From the NCBI GenBank assembly GCA_030428355.1, contig JAUIBL010000031.1:1-47820 (forward strand): 47,820 nucleotides of DNA, read 5' to 3'. A program made the translations under genes and the position numbers. Shown one piece after another: positions 24,425-32,044 of the stretch; positions within the stretch are counted from its first letter, which is position 1; the number at the start of each line of letters is the position of its first letter. This DNA is from Alphaproteobacteria bacterium (GTDB lineage Bacteria; Pseudomonadota; Alphaproteobacteria; Rhodobacterales; Rhodobacteraceae). The notes under the pieces are model-generated. The model was not told the origin of the DNA and did no database searches. It worked only from the letters and a program-made list of their open reading frames with translations.

Positions 24425-25460
24425 TACCGTTCTTGGCTGGTTCCGCCGGAAATTCGCGGCGGACCAGTCGCATGTCGCCGTTCGCCGGGGCGCCCGCACC
24501 CATGTGATCATCCTCGACGGCACGTTGTCGACCCTGGAGCCGGGCTGCGAGACCAACGCAGGCCGGCTGTTTCGTCTTTTGCAGGAGGTCGGCGGCGATC
24601 TGTCGCTTTACTATGAATCCGGTCTGCAATGGGCCGACTGGCGCAGCGCGTCGGACATCGCCATCGGGCGCGGAATCAACCGCCAGATCTGCCGCGCCTA
24701 CGGGTTTCTGGCCTCGCGCTACATGCCGGGGGACAGGATTTACCTCTTCGGGTATTCGCGCGGGGCCTACGCGGTCCGCTCTCTGGCCGGGGTGATCGAC
24801 CAGGTGGGGCTGGTGCGGGCCGAACACGCCACGGAACGCAACATCCGGCAGGTCTATGCCCATTACCGCTATGCCGCCGACAGTTCGGTCGCGCGCGACT
24901 TCGCGCGGCTCTTTTGCCATCCGGAAACCCGGATTGCCGTGGTCGGTGTCTGGGACACGGTCAAGGCGCTGGGAATGCGGCTGCCGATCCTGTGGCGGTT
25001 CACCAATGACAAACACGCGTTTCACAACGACCAGTTGGGCCCGTCGATCCAGTGCGGGCTGCATGCGCTGGCCTATCACGAAAAGCGCATGGCCTATGAG
25101 CCTGTGCTCTGGTCCTGCCCGCCCGGCTGGACCGGGCATGTAGAGCAGGTGTGGTTCAAGGGTGTGCATGGCGACATCGGCGGTCAGTTGCGCGGCCACG
25201 AAGACGCGCGACCTCTGGCCAATATCCCTCTGGTCTGGATGCTGGAGCGCGCGGAACACGCGGGGCTGCCGCTGCCGGACGGGTGGCGCGACCGGTTTCC
25301 GCAGGATGCGCATGCCCCCTCGGTGGGCAATTGGAAGGGGTGGGGCAAGCTGTTTCTCTACCGTCGCCGCAGACGGGTGGGCGACGATCCGTCCGAGCGG
25401 ATTCATGAAAGCCTGCATGTTTCACAACCTCAGGCTGTGTCAGAGCCTCTTGTGCCGTGA
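24402..25460 (+). CDS. DUF2235 alpha/beta hydrolase-like protein
   Basis: Protein of about 352 residues with the DUF2235 core: HVIILDGTLSTLEPG at the front, the lipase-like elbow LFGYSRGAYAVRSLAG (G-x-S-x-G), AVVGVWDTVKALGM and QVWFKGVHGDIGGQL. Some DUF2235 proteins (Tle1) are secreted phospholipases of type VI systems; no such system is visible here, so a cellular hydrolase role is equally likely. The start is uncertain: the ATG at 24402 overlaps the CoxL-type gene by 23 bp and opens the conserved frame, but has only a weak ribosome-binding site. Confidence 0.8.
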   Translation: MRASRLSDTVLGWFRRKFAADQSHVAVRRGARTHVIILDGTLSTLEPGCETNAGRLFRLLQEVGGDLSLYYESGLQWADWRSASDIAIGRGINRQICRAYGFLASRYMPGDRIYLFGYSRGAYAVRSLAGVIDQVGLVRAEHATERNIRQVYAHYRYAADSSVARDFARLFCHPETRIAVVGVWDTVKALGMRLPILWRFTNDKHAFHNDQLGPSIQCGLHALAYHEKRMAYEPVLWSCPPGWTGHVEQVWFKGVHGDIGGQLRGHEDARPLANIPLVWMLERAEHAGLPLPDGWRDRFPQDAHAPSVGNWKGWGKLFLYRRRRRVGDDPSERIHESLHVSQPQAVSEPLVP

Positions 25461-25539
25461 GTTCTGACAAATATGTGACCGAAATGGTCGGACTCTCCCT
25501 TTAAATGCCGAACAACGTGCCTACCTAAACAGTCAAGGG

Positions 25540-25623
25540 GCGCGGGAATGGAACACCCGCAGCACCTTCACTGTCCCTCGTTCCAACACTTGCGCCCAAG
25601 GCCTCCTTGGGCGCTTTTTCTTT
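25540..25623 (+). ncRNA. Candidate small RNA ending in a terminator
   Basis: Between two same-strand genes, a GCGGG...CCCGC hairpin (25540-25558) is followed by about 30 unpaired bases and then the strong terminator at 25592. CCTCC sits at the tip of the terminator hairpin and CCCTCG in the linker, as in anti-Shine-Dalgarno-type alphaproteobacterial small RNAs. It could equally be the 3' untranslated region of the DUF2235 gene. Ends are estimates; no promoter was convincing. Confidence 0.3.
25592..25623 (+). terminator. Strong Rho-independent terminator
   Basis: GCGCCCAAGG (25592-25601), 3-base loop, CCTTGGGCGC (25605-25614), then TTTTTCTTTT. The stem is perfect. It ends either the DUF2235 transcript or a separate small RNA. 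Confidence 0.9.
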
Positions 25624-25649
25624 TGCGCGGGGCAGGGTAGGAAAGGGCC

Positions 25650-26117
25650 ATGACCTATTCCGACGATTTCCTGCGCACGGTCCTGAAGCGGACCAGAACC
25701 GTTGCCGTGGTGGGCGTGTCGCTCAACCCGGTGCGCCCGTCCTATTATGTGGCCCGCTACCTGTCGCTCAAGGGATTCACGGTGATCCCGGTCAATCCCG
25801 GCCATGCCGGTGCCCGGCTTTTCGGAGCCGAGGTGAAGGCGTCTCTGGCGGAAATCGACGCCAAGGTCGATATGGTGGACATCTTCCGCCGCTCAGACGC
25901 GGTGCCGCCCATCGTGGACGAGGCTTTGGAACGGTTTCCGGATTTGCAGACCGTCTGGATGCAGATCGGGGTCGAGAATGCCGAGGCTGCTGCCAAAGCC
26001 GAGGCGCGGGGTGTGGATGTGGTGATGAACCGCTGCCCCAAGATTGAATACCAACGTCTGTTCGGCGAACTGCGCATGGGCGGGTTCAACACCGGGATCA
26101 TTTCGTCCAAACTGTGA
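25650..26117 (+). CDS. CoA-binding domain protein (YccU type)
   Basis: Rossmann-fold CoA_binding_2 protein of 155 residues. RTVAVVGVSLNPVRPSYYVARYL is the nucleotide loop region (read in parts), GFTVIPVNPGHAG and VDIFRRSDAVPPIVDEAL are family-typical, and VVMNRCPKIEYQRL closes the fold. It corresponds to the isolated CoA-binding domain of succinyl-CoA synthetase-like proteins; the physiological role is not known. It is convergent with hisE across a repeat-filled gap. Confidence 0.9.
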   Translation: MTYSDDFLRTVLKRTRTVAVVGVSLNPVRPSYYVARYLSLKGFTVIPVNPGHAGARLFGAEVKASLAEIDAKVDMVDIFRRSDAVPPIVDEALERFPDLQTVWMQIGVENAEAAAKAEARGVDVVMNRCPKIEYQRLFGELRMGGFNTGIISSKL

Positions 26118-26127
26118 GGCGACGCGG

Positions 26128-26253
26128 GCGATGCGTCGACGCATCGCGGCGTTTCCGTTGACGGAAACGGCCAGGGTCGTCCGTTGGTGCGCCCTTGGTT
26201 CAAGCCCAATGGACGACGCCCCAAACCCCGAAGTATTTTTGAACCAGAGAAGA
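26128..26253. repeat. Composite repeat: two palindromes plus tail motif
   Basis: A perfect 20-bp palindrome GCGATGCGTCGACGCATCGC (26128-26147), then GTTTCCGT-TG-ACGGAAAC (26151-26168), then a spacer and the tail CCCCGAAGTATTTTTGAACC (26227-26246) followed by AGAGAAGA. The tail recurs at 29467 and, inverted, at 18776. It lies between convergent genes and runs up to the hisE stop. Confidence 0.75.
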
Positions 26254-26562
26254 TCAGGACCGGTTTGCTTTTTCCTGCAGACCGGACTGCCCCTGACGCC
26301 TGGCGAGTTCCGCCATCACATCGGCCAGAGCCACATCGCGGGATTTCAGCATCACCAAAAGGTGGAACAGCACGTCGGCCGCTTCCGAGGTCAGGCGGTT
26401 ACGGTCGCCCTTGATGGCTTCGATGATCGCCTCGATGGATTCCTCGCCGAATTTCTCGGCGCATTTTTCCGGGCCTTTGGCCAGCAGCTTGGCGGTCCAG
26501 CTTTCGTCGGTAGAAGCGTTCGCGCGTGCGGCGACGATCCGTTCCAGCTCTTCCAGCGTCAT
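26254..26562 (-). CDS. hisE: Phosphoribosyl-ATP pyrophosphatase
   Basis: Second enzyme of histidine synthesis, which hydrolyses PR-ATP to PR-AMP; 102 residues. The MazG-like metal site is visible in [20 protein letters not shown] and [14 protein letters not shown]. The ATG at 26562 overlaps the hisF stop (ATGA), so it is translationally coupled to hisF as the last gene of this part of the cluster. Confidence 0.95.
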   Translation of the reverse strand: MTLEELERIVAARANASTDESWTAKLLAKGPEKCAEKFGEESIEAIIEAIKGDRNRLTSEAADVLFHLLVMLKSRDVALADVMAELARRQGQSGLQEKANRS

Positions 26563-27320
26563 GTCAGCCTCACCGGGATGCCGGCGGCGGCCATGTGGGC
26601 CTTGGCCTCGCCAATCGTGTATTCGCCGAAATGGAAGATCGAGGCGGCCAGCACGGCGCTGGCGCCACCTTCGGTCACACCTTCGACCAAATGATCCAGA
26701 GTGCCGACACCGCCGCTTGCGATCACCGGAACATCCACCGCGTCGGAAATCGCGCGGGTCAGCGGCAGGTTGAACCCGGCCTTGGTGCCGTCGCGGTCCA
26801 TCGAGGTGAGAAGGATTTCCCCGGCTCCTTTGGCGACCACCGTCTTGGCGAACTCCACCGCATCGATGCCGGTGGGCTTGCGGCCGCCATGGGTGAAGAT
26901 TTCCCATCGACCCGGATCCACCGTCTTGGCGTCGATGGCGACCACGATGCACTGGCTGCCGAACTGGTCTGCCGCCTCGGCCACGACATCCGGGTTGGCG
27001 ACGGCGGCAGAGTTGAATGACACCTTGTCGGCCCCCGCGAGCAACAGCGCACGCACATCCGCGACGGTACGGACGCCACCGCCCACAGTCAGCGGGATGA
27101 AGCATTGCTCGGCCGTACGCGTCACCACATCGAACATTGTGCCGCGGTTTTCATGGGTGGCGTGGATGTCGAGGAAACAAATCTCGTCCGCCCCTGCCGC
27201 GTCATAGGCGCGGGCGGCGTCCACCGGATCACCGGCGTCGCGCAGGTCGACGAAATTGACGCCTTTGACAACACGGCCATCGGCGACATCGAGACAGGGA
27301 ATGATGCGGGTCTTCAACAT
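26559..27320 (-). CDS. hisF: Imidazole glycerol phosphate synthase, cyclase subunit
   Basis: (Beta-alpha)8 barrel of 253 residues that joins ammonia from HisH to PRFAR to give IGP and [25 protein letters not shown] holds the first catalytic Asp, [13 protein letters not shown] and [13 protein letters not shown] the phosphate-binding loops, and [13 protein letters not shown] the second catalytic Asp. The start at 27320 begins the family sequence. It is separated from hisA by an opposite-strand SDR gene. Confidence 0.96.
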   Translation of the reverse strand: MLKTRIIPCLDVADGRVVKGVNFVDLRDAGDPVDAARAYDAAGADEICFLDIHATHENRGTMFDVVTRTAEQCFIPLTVGGGVRTVADVRALLLAGADKVSFNSAAVANPDVVAEAADQFGSQCIVVAIDAKTVDPGRWEIFTHGGRKPTGIDAVEFAKTVVAKGAGEILLTSMDRDGTKAGFNLPLTRAISDAVDVPVIASGGVGTLDHLVEGVTEGGASAVLAASIFHFGEYTIGEAKAHMAAAGIPVRLT

Positions 27321-27406
27321 GGCCCATCGCGTACCCCGAAGATCGCCGCTTGTGAAGCCTGCGCGTTGCGCATTATGCCTTGGGGTCAATGAATAAGGAG
27401 GGTCCC

Positions 27407-28165
27407 ATGTCAGACAATTTCGCGCGCTATCCGAGCCTGAACGGCAAAACCGTCTTCATCACCGGTGGCGCGTCGGGCATCGGGGCCGAGATCGTTAAGG
27501 CCTTTGCCGCTCAGGGGGCGAAGGTGGGATTTGTCGATCTCGACGCGAAGGGTGCGCAGGCTCTTACGGACGCGACCGAGGGGACCTTGGCCTGGGAACA
27601 GGCCGACTTGCGCGACATCCCTGCGCTGCAAAAGGCGCTTGCCAGGCTGAAGGCAAAGCTGGGTCCGGCGCATGTGCTGGTCAACAACGCGGCCCGCGAT
27701 GACCGTCACGACTGGCGCGAGGTGACGCCCGAGTATTGGGATGAACGGCAGGCGACCAATCTGCGGCATATGTTCTTTGCCATTCAGGCGGTGGCCCCCG
27801 ACATGATCGAAGCCGGTGGTGGGTCGATCATCAATATGGGGTCGAACAGTTGGTGGGAAGCGGGCGGCAACATGCCTGCCTACACTACAGCCAAATCTGC
27901 CGTGCACGGTCTGACCCGCACCATGGCGCGCGATCTGGGTGGGCACCGCATCCGCGTGAACACCGTTGTTCCCGGCTGGGTCATGACCGAGCGGCAGAAA
28001 GAGCTCTGGGCGTCGCCCGAAGCACTGGAGAAACACCGCGACCGGCAATGTCTGCCAGACCTGATCGAACCGGTCTATCTGGCGCGGATGGTCCTTTTCC
28101 TCGCCTCGGACGACGCCGCGATGTGTACGGCCAACAATTACATGGTCGAAGCCGGGTCGATCTAG
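27407..28165 (+). CDS. SDR-family oxidoreductase
   Basis: Short-chain dehydrogenase of 252 residues. The cofactor motif [11 protein letters not shown] and Asp in [10 protein letters not shown] point to NAD rather than NADP; NNAARDD, the catalytic Ser in NMGSNSWW, and [10 protein letters not shown] (Y-x3-K) complete the active site. The substrate is unknown; sugar or polyol dehydrogenases of this type exist. The start is fixed by AAGGAGG 6 bases before the ATG. It lies on the opposite strand within the his cluster, and its TAG shares a CTAG with the hisA stop. Confidence 0.9.
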   Translation: MSDNFARYPSLNGKTVFITGGASGIGAEIVKAFAAQGAKVGFVDLDAKGAQALTDATEGTLAWEQADLRDIPALQKALARLKAKLGPAHVLVNNAARDDRHDWREVTPEYWDERQATNLRHMFFAIQAVAPDMIEAGGGSIINMGSNSWWEAGGNMPAYTTAKSAVHGLTRTMARDLGGHRIRVNTVVPGWVMTERQKELWASPEALEKHRDRQCLPDLIEPVYLARMVLFLASDDAAMCTANNYMVEAGSI

Positions 28166-28887
28166 GCGGTTTTGAGCGCCGCCAGCGCCGCTGTCAGATC
28201 AATCGCGCCATCGTAAAGCGCGCGTCCCGAGATGGCGCCATTGAGGCCCGCGCCGCAGTCGCGCAGGGCGATCAGGTCGTCCAGTGAGGAGACACCGCCC
28301 GAGGCGATGACCGGGATCGACACGGCCCGCGCGAGGTCGGCGGTGGCTTCCACGTTCGGGCCCTGCATCGCGCCGTCGCGGTTGATGTCGGTGTAGATGA
28401 TCGCCGCCACGCCTGCGTCCTCGAAAGAGCGGGCGAGGTCGGTCACCATCACGTCGGTTTCCTCGGCCCAGCCCTTGGTTGCCACGCGTCCATTGCGGGC
28501 GTCGATGCCGACGGCGACATGGCCCGGAAAGGCGCGTGCCGCCTCGCGCACCAGATCGGGGTTTTCAACCGCGACGGTGCCGAGGATCACCCGCTGCAGA
28601 CCCTTTTCGAGCCAGCGTTCGATGGTGGCCATGTCGCGGATGCCGCCGCCAAGCTGCGCGGGCACCTTGCAGCGGTCGAGAATAGCTTCGACCGCCGCCG
28701 CGTTCACCGGTTCCCCGGCGAAGGCACCGTTGAGATCCACCAGGTGCAGCCATTCGCAGCCCGCCTCGACAAATTCCATCGCCTGTGCGGCGGGGTCGTC
28801 GTTGAAGACGGTGGATTTCTCCATGTCGCCGCGCAGCAGCCGCACGGCCTGTCCGTCTTTGAGGTCGATGGCGGGATAGAGGATCAT
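28162..28887 (-). CDS. hisA: ProFAR isomerase
   Basis: Phosphoribosylformimino-AICAR isomerase, a (beta-alpha)8 barrel of 241 residues. [20 protein letters not shown] carries the catalytic Asp, [16 protein letters not shown] and [13 protein letters not shown] bind phosphates, and [16 protein letters not shown] has the second Asp. GGAGACGACCC precedes the ATG at 28887. It must have its own promoter, since the DUF2147 gene lies divergently upstream and the SDR gene convergently downstream. Confidence 0.96.
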   Translation of the reverse strand: MILYPAIDLKDGQAVRLLRGDMEKSTVFNDDPAAQAMEFVEAGCEWLHLVDLNGAFAGEPVNAAAVEAILDRCKVPAQLGGGIRDMATIERWLEKGLQRVILGTVAVENPDLVREAARAFPGHVAVGIDARNGRVATKGWAEETDVMVTDLARSFEDAGVAAIIYTDINRDGAMQGPNVEATADLARAVSIPVIASGGVSSLDDLIALRDCGAGLNGAISGRALYDGAIDLTAALAALKTA

Positions 28888-29022
28888 GGGTCGTCTCCGG
28901 TCAGATGTCGCACGCGCTTTGACATGACGGAACGGCACATGCAACGCGACCCCGCGTCAATCTTGATCGGTTTGAGAACCTCGGGTCAGAGTTTCCGCAC
29001 CACTCTGAGGGAGGAGACAGAG

Positions 29023-29409
29023 ATGAAACTCATGACACTTGCCGCAGGCCTCGTGCTGGCCGCCAGCGCCGCCTTTGCCGATCCGGTGGAAGGCACATGG
29101 AAGACCCAGCCGGGTGATGATGGCAATTACGGCCTCGTCACGATCAGTGTCTGCGGCACCGAAATCTGCGGCGTGCTGGGGCAGGGCTATGACGCAAGCG
29201 GCAAGAAAATCGCATCGCCGAATATCGGCCGTCAGATGATCTGGGGCATGAAGCCCGAAGGCAATGGCAGCTACAAGGGCGGCAAGATCTGGGCGCCGGA
29301 TCGGGACAAGACCTACAATTCCAAGATGACGCTGAACGGCAATCAGCTGAAGGTCGAAGGCTGTGTCCTTGGGATCTGCCGTGGCCAGACCTGGACGCGG
29401 GTGAAGTGA
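29023..29409 (+). CDS. DUF2147 secreted protein
   Basis: Exported protein of 128 residues. The signal peptide is MKLMTLAAGLVLAASAAFA; the mature part is a DUF2147 beta-barrel: VEGTWKTQPGDDGNYG, ICGVLGQGYD, GGKIWAPDRDKTYNSKMTL and the final CVLGICRGQTWTRVK. Function of the family is not settled; some members are stress- or cell-surface-associated. A strong GGGAGGAGA precedes the ATG. It sits divergently from hisA, interrupting the usual hisH-hisA order. Confidence 0.9.
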   Translation: MKLMTLAAGLVLAASAAFADPVEGTWKTQPGDDGNYGLVTISVCGTEICGVLGQGYDASGKKIASPNIGRQMIWGMKPEGNGSYKGGKIWAPDRDKTYNSKMTLNGNQLKVEGCVLGICRGQTWTRVK

Positions 29410-29416
29410 GTTGTCT

Positions 29417-29492
29417 CGCGGGGGCAGGCCCCCGCGACCCGCTGGGGGGCGTTGCCCCCCAGACCCCCCAAAGTATTTGAAAACCGAAGAAG
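29417..29492. repeat. Composite repeat: two GC hairpins plus tail motif
   Basis: CGCGGGGGC-AG-GCCCCCGCG (29417-29436), then CTGGGGGGC-GTT-GCCCCCCAG (29442-29462), then ACCCCCCAAAGTATTTGAAA (29463-29482) and ACCGAAGAAG. The tail matches that at 26227 and, inverted, 18776. It follows the DUF2147 stop and opens the 420-bp gap to hisH, which otherwise holds only a lysE remnant and one hairpin. Confidence 0.75.
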
Positions 29493-29639
29493 AGGGGGGC
29501 TCTGTCTCTCGCCCTCGCGGCTGAGAGGTGCGCAGCGCGTTACGCGAGGAGCATTCATATCGCCTCAAACGCCAATATTCTTGAAAGACTCCGGTTCCGT
29601 CTCACCGCGCTGGTGTCGTGTCGGAAGGCGTAGGCGACC

Positions 29640-29759
29640 TGTCGCCGATCAGCGCACAGGTCGAGAAAGCCATAAGGCGGCAAAAAGCATGTTGCCCGGG
29701 CCGGGGCTGTAGGCCAGCGGGAAGAGAAAGATCAGAAGCGCAAGGATCGTGTCGGTCAT
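29640..29759 (-). pseudogene. LysE-family translocator remnant
   Basis: From the ATG at 29759 the minus strand encodes MTDTILALLIFLFPLAYSPG, the start of a LysE/RhtB amino-acid exporter. Restoring one missing C near 29700 continues the hallmark SPGPGN as NMLFAA, after which similarity stops and a TGA follows. So there is both a one-base deletion and loss of the remaining ~170 codons. I see no further piece downstream. The identification rests on about 28 residues. Confidence 0.5.
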
Positions 29760-29787
29760 GGTGATGTCCTGTGGTCAGGACATCACC
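29760..29787. repeat. Perfect 12-bp inverted repeat
   Basis: GGTGATGTCCTG (29760-29771), loop TGGT, CAGGACATCACC (29776-29787). It abuts the start codon of the lysE remnant and lies 43 bp below the hisH stop. Without a T-run it is more like an operator or processing hairpin than a terminator. Confidence 0.65.
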
Positions 29788-29829
29788 CTTGGCCGTGATC
29801 CCGCGAAAGGCGACCCGGTTGCTGCGGGA

Positions 29830-30465
29830 TCAGGGCGCCCAACGCAGGAAATTGGCGATCATCCGCAGGCCGGTGGCGGCGCTTTTCTCGGGGTGGAACT
29901 GGAAGCCCACCATAGTGCCCCGCGCCACGATGGCGGTGACATCGCCGCCATACTCCACATGGGCCACGCGCTGGCCCGGGCTGTCGACGCGCATCTGGTA
30001 GGAATGCACGAAATACGCATGTTCGCCGGTTGTCACCCCGTCCAGCACCGGGTGGGCGCTGTCGATCACCAGATCGTTCCAACCCATATGTGGGACTTTC
30101 ATGCCTGCGTCTGAGGGCGTGATCCGCTCCACCACACCGTCGATCCAGCCAAGCCCGTCGGTCGGGGTGTATTCCAGCCCTTGCCGGGCCATGAGCTGCA
30201 TGCCGACGCAGATGCCAAGGAACGGCCGCGCCTTGACCTCGACCGCTTCGACCATCGCGGCGAAGGCGCCGGAGGTGCGCAGCGCCGCTGCACAGGCGGG
30301 AAAAGCGCCGTCACCGGGCAGGACCAGACGGTCGGCCCCGGCGATGACATCGGGGTCAGCGGTGACGACGACATCGCCCGCACCAACCTCTTTGGCCATG
30401 CGTTGAAACGCCTTTTCGGCGGAATGAAGATTGCCGCTTTCGTAGTCGATGATCGCAGTCAGCAC
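29830..30465 (-). CDS. hisH: Imidazole glycerol phosphate synthase, glutaminase subunit
   Basis: Class I glutamine amidotransferase of 211 residues that feeds ammonia to HisF. The oxyanion strand is LVLPGDGAFPACA, the nucleophile is in FLGICVGMQLM, and His and Glu of the triad are in GFQFHPEKS. PHMGWNDL is HisH-specific. It begins 3 bp after the hisB stop and so shares its transcript. Confidence 0.96.
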   Translation of the reverse strand: MLTAIIDYESGNLHSAEKAFQRMAKEVGAGDVVVTADPDVIAGADRLVLPGDGAFPACAAALRTSGAFAAMVEAVEVKARPFLGICVGMQLMARQGLEYTPTDGLGWIDGVVERITPSDAGMKVPHMGWNDLVIDSAHPVLDGVTTGEHAYFVHSYQMRVDSPGQRVAHVEYGGDVTAIVARGTMVGFQFHPEKSAATGLRMIANFLRWAP

Positions 30466-30468
30466 GGG

Positions 30469-31056
30469 TTACAGCGCCCCCTTGGTGGAGGGGATCGCGT
30501 CCGCCTTGCGCGGGTCGACCTCGAGCGCATCGCGCAGCGCGCGGGCGACGGCCTTGAACGCGGCTTCGGCGATGTGGTGGCTGTTCACTCCGTGCAGCAT
30601 GTCCACATGCAGGGTGATGCCGCCATGGGTGCTGAACGCCTGGAAGAATTCGCGCACCAGCTCGGTGTCGAAGGTGCCGATCTTGGCGGTCGGCAGATCG
30701 ACGTTCCACACGAGGAACGGCCGTGCGGACAGGTCAAGGGCGGCGCGCACCAGCGCGTCGTCCATCGGCAGCAGGCACGCGCCATAACGCACGATCCCGC
30801 GCTTGTCGCCCATCGCCTGTGTCAGGGCTTGGCCCAAAGCGATGCCCACATCCTCGACCGAATGGTGGTCGTCGATATGCAGATCGCCCTCGCAGCGGAC
30901 CTTCATGTCGATCAGGGAATGGCGCGCAAGCTGGTCCAGCATGTGGTCGAAGAACCCGACCCCGGTCTGGTTGTCATAGCTTCCGGTGCCGTCCAGATTC
31001 ACCTCAACGGTGATCTTGGTTTCGGCTGTGGTGCGGGTCACGGTGGCGCTGCGCAT
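30469..31056 (-). CDS. hisB: Imidazoleglycerol-phosphate dehydratase
   Basis: Monofunctional dehydratase of 195 residues. Metal-binding motifs are [28 protein letters not shown], and [14 protein letters not shown]. The phosphatase domain of enterobacterial HisB is absent; hisN at 10129 may supply that step. AAGGAGAGGCGAT precedes the ATG at 31056. It is first in the hisBH transcript and divergent from the GNAT gene. Confidence 0.96.
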   Translation of the reverse strand: MRSATVTRTTAETKITVEVNLDGTGSYDNQTGVGFFDHMLDQLARHSLIDMKVRCEGDLHIDDHHSVEDVGIALGQALTQAMGDKRGIVRYGACLLPMDDALVRAALDLSARPFLVWNVDLPTAKIGTFDTELVREFFQAFSTHGGITLHVDMLHGVNSHHIAEAAFKAVARALRDALEVDPRKADAIPSTKGAL

Positions 31057-31176
31057 ATCGCCTCTCCTTGGCAAGTGTCGCGGCCTTATAGGCGGGCCTG
31101 CCGCATGCGCCAAGGCCTTGTTGCAGATGCGCTTTCATCCGTGCATCTCTTGTATGTCACAAAGGTAATCCCGCCC

Positions 31177-31641
31177 ATGACACAGCCCTTGCTGCGCAGT
31201 GCCACCGCCGCGGATGCCGACGCGCTGGGGATCGTGATGTTCCGCGCTATCCATGAGGGGAACAGCCCCTACTCGCAGGCACAGCGCATCGCATGGCTGG
31301 CCCAGCCCAACAGCGGTCCTGACTGGTCTGCGCGGCTGGCGGCGCAGCATGTGGTGCTGGCGGAACCAGATGCGATCACGGGCTTCATGACGATGACGCC
31401 CGAGGGATATATCGACCTTGCGTATATCCTGCCGGTGGCGCGCGGGCAGGGGCTGTTTTCAGCGCTACTGTCCCGGATCAAGTACGAAGCCCGCAAGAAT
31501 GGCCTCACCCGGCTCAGCACCCATGCCAGCCTGATGGCACAGCCCGCCTTTGCGCGGCACGGCTTTGTGATCGACCGCCACGAAACGGTCACGCGCAACG
31601 GCGAAACGCTCGCCCGTGCGGCGATGTCCATACCGGTCTAA
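31177..31641 (+). CDS. GNAT-family acetyltransferase
   Basis: Acetyl-CoA-dependent N-acetyltransferase of 154 residues. MFRAIHEGNSPYSQAQRIAWL is the variable N-terminal part; acetyl-CoA is bound at YILPVARGQGLFSALLSRI (the Q/R-x-x-G-x-G/A-like loop), and PAFARHGFVIDR is the C-terminal GNAT strand. The acceptor is unknown. It has its own promoter region shared with hisB. Confidence 0.85.
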   Translation: MTQPLLRSATAADADALGIVMFRAIHEGNSPYSQAQRIAWLAQPNSGPDWSARLAAQHVVLAEPDAITGFMTMTPEGYIDLAYILPVARGQGLFSALLSRIKYEARKNGLTRLSTHASLMAQPAFARHGFVIDRHETVTRNGETLARAAMSIPV

Positions 31642-31652
31642 GGGAATGTCGA

Positions 31653-31727
31653 TGGAGCGGGCGAGGCGATTCGAACGCCCGACCCTAACCTTGGCAAGGT
31701 TATGCTCTACCCCTGAGCTACGCCCGC
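31653..31727 (-). tRNA. tRNA-Gly(GCC), downstream copy
   Basis: Minus strand begins GCGGGCGTAGCTCAGGGGTA, has the anticodon stem-loop AACCTTGCCAAGGTT (anticodon GCC), the T-arm GTTCGAATC and an acceptor GCGGGCG/CGCCCGC. The CCA end is encoded. Identical to the copy at 31751. Confidence 0.97.
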
Positions 31728-31750
31728 GCTGCCATCGTTTCAGACCGGAT

Positions 31751-31825
31751 TGGAGCGGGCGAGGCGATTCGAACGCCCGACCCTAACCTTGGCAAGGTTA
31801 TGCTCTACCCCTGAGCTACGCCCGC
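31751..31825 (-). tRNA. tRNA-Gly(GCC), upstream copy
   Basis: Same 75 bases as the copy at 31653, including encoded CCA and anticodon GCC. The 23-bp spacer and the first seven bases beyond each 5' end (GCTGCCA on the plus strand) are shared, showing a recent tandem duplication of about 98 bp. The two are probably cotranscribed. Confidence 0.97.
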
Positions 31826-32044
31826 GCTGCCAATCTGGTAGCCGGGATTTAGTGTGTGTCGGGATGGGGTGCAAGAGGAAAATTCCGATGCGCAACTTGA
31901 CGGAAGTCAGAAACTTCAAAACTGTGAAAATATCGTTACTCTGAACCTGCGTAACCAGTTCATGTCAGTGAGTTGTTTTCGGGACAGCCCGTTCGGGCCG
32001 AATAGCGCCGTGGCGAGGCCCCGCATGAATTGGGAGCTTTTGCG

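Noticed and set aside
31826..32044. Leader or small gene before the porin
   Set aside because: The 219-bp gap has no convincing ORF, riboswitch or clear promoter; TTGACG near 31898 has no matching -10 box.
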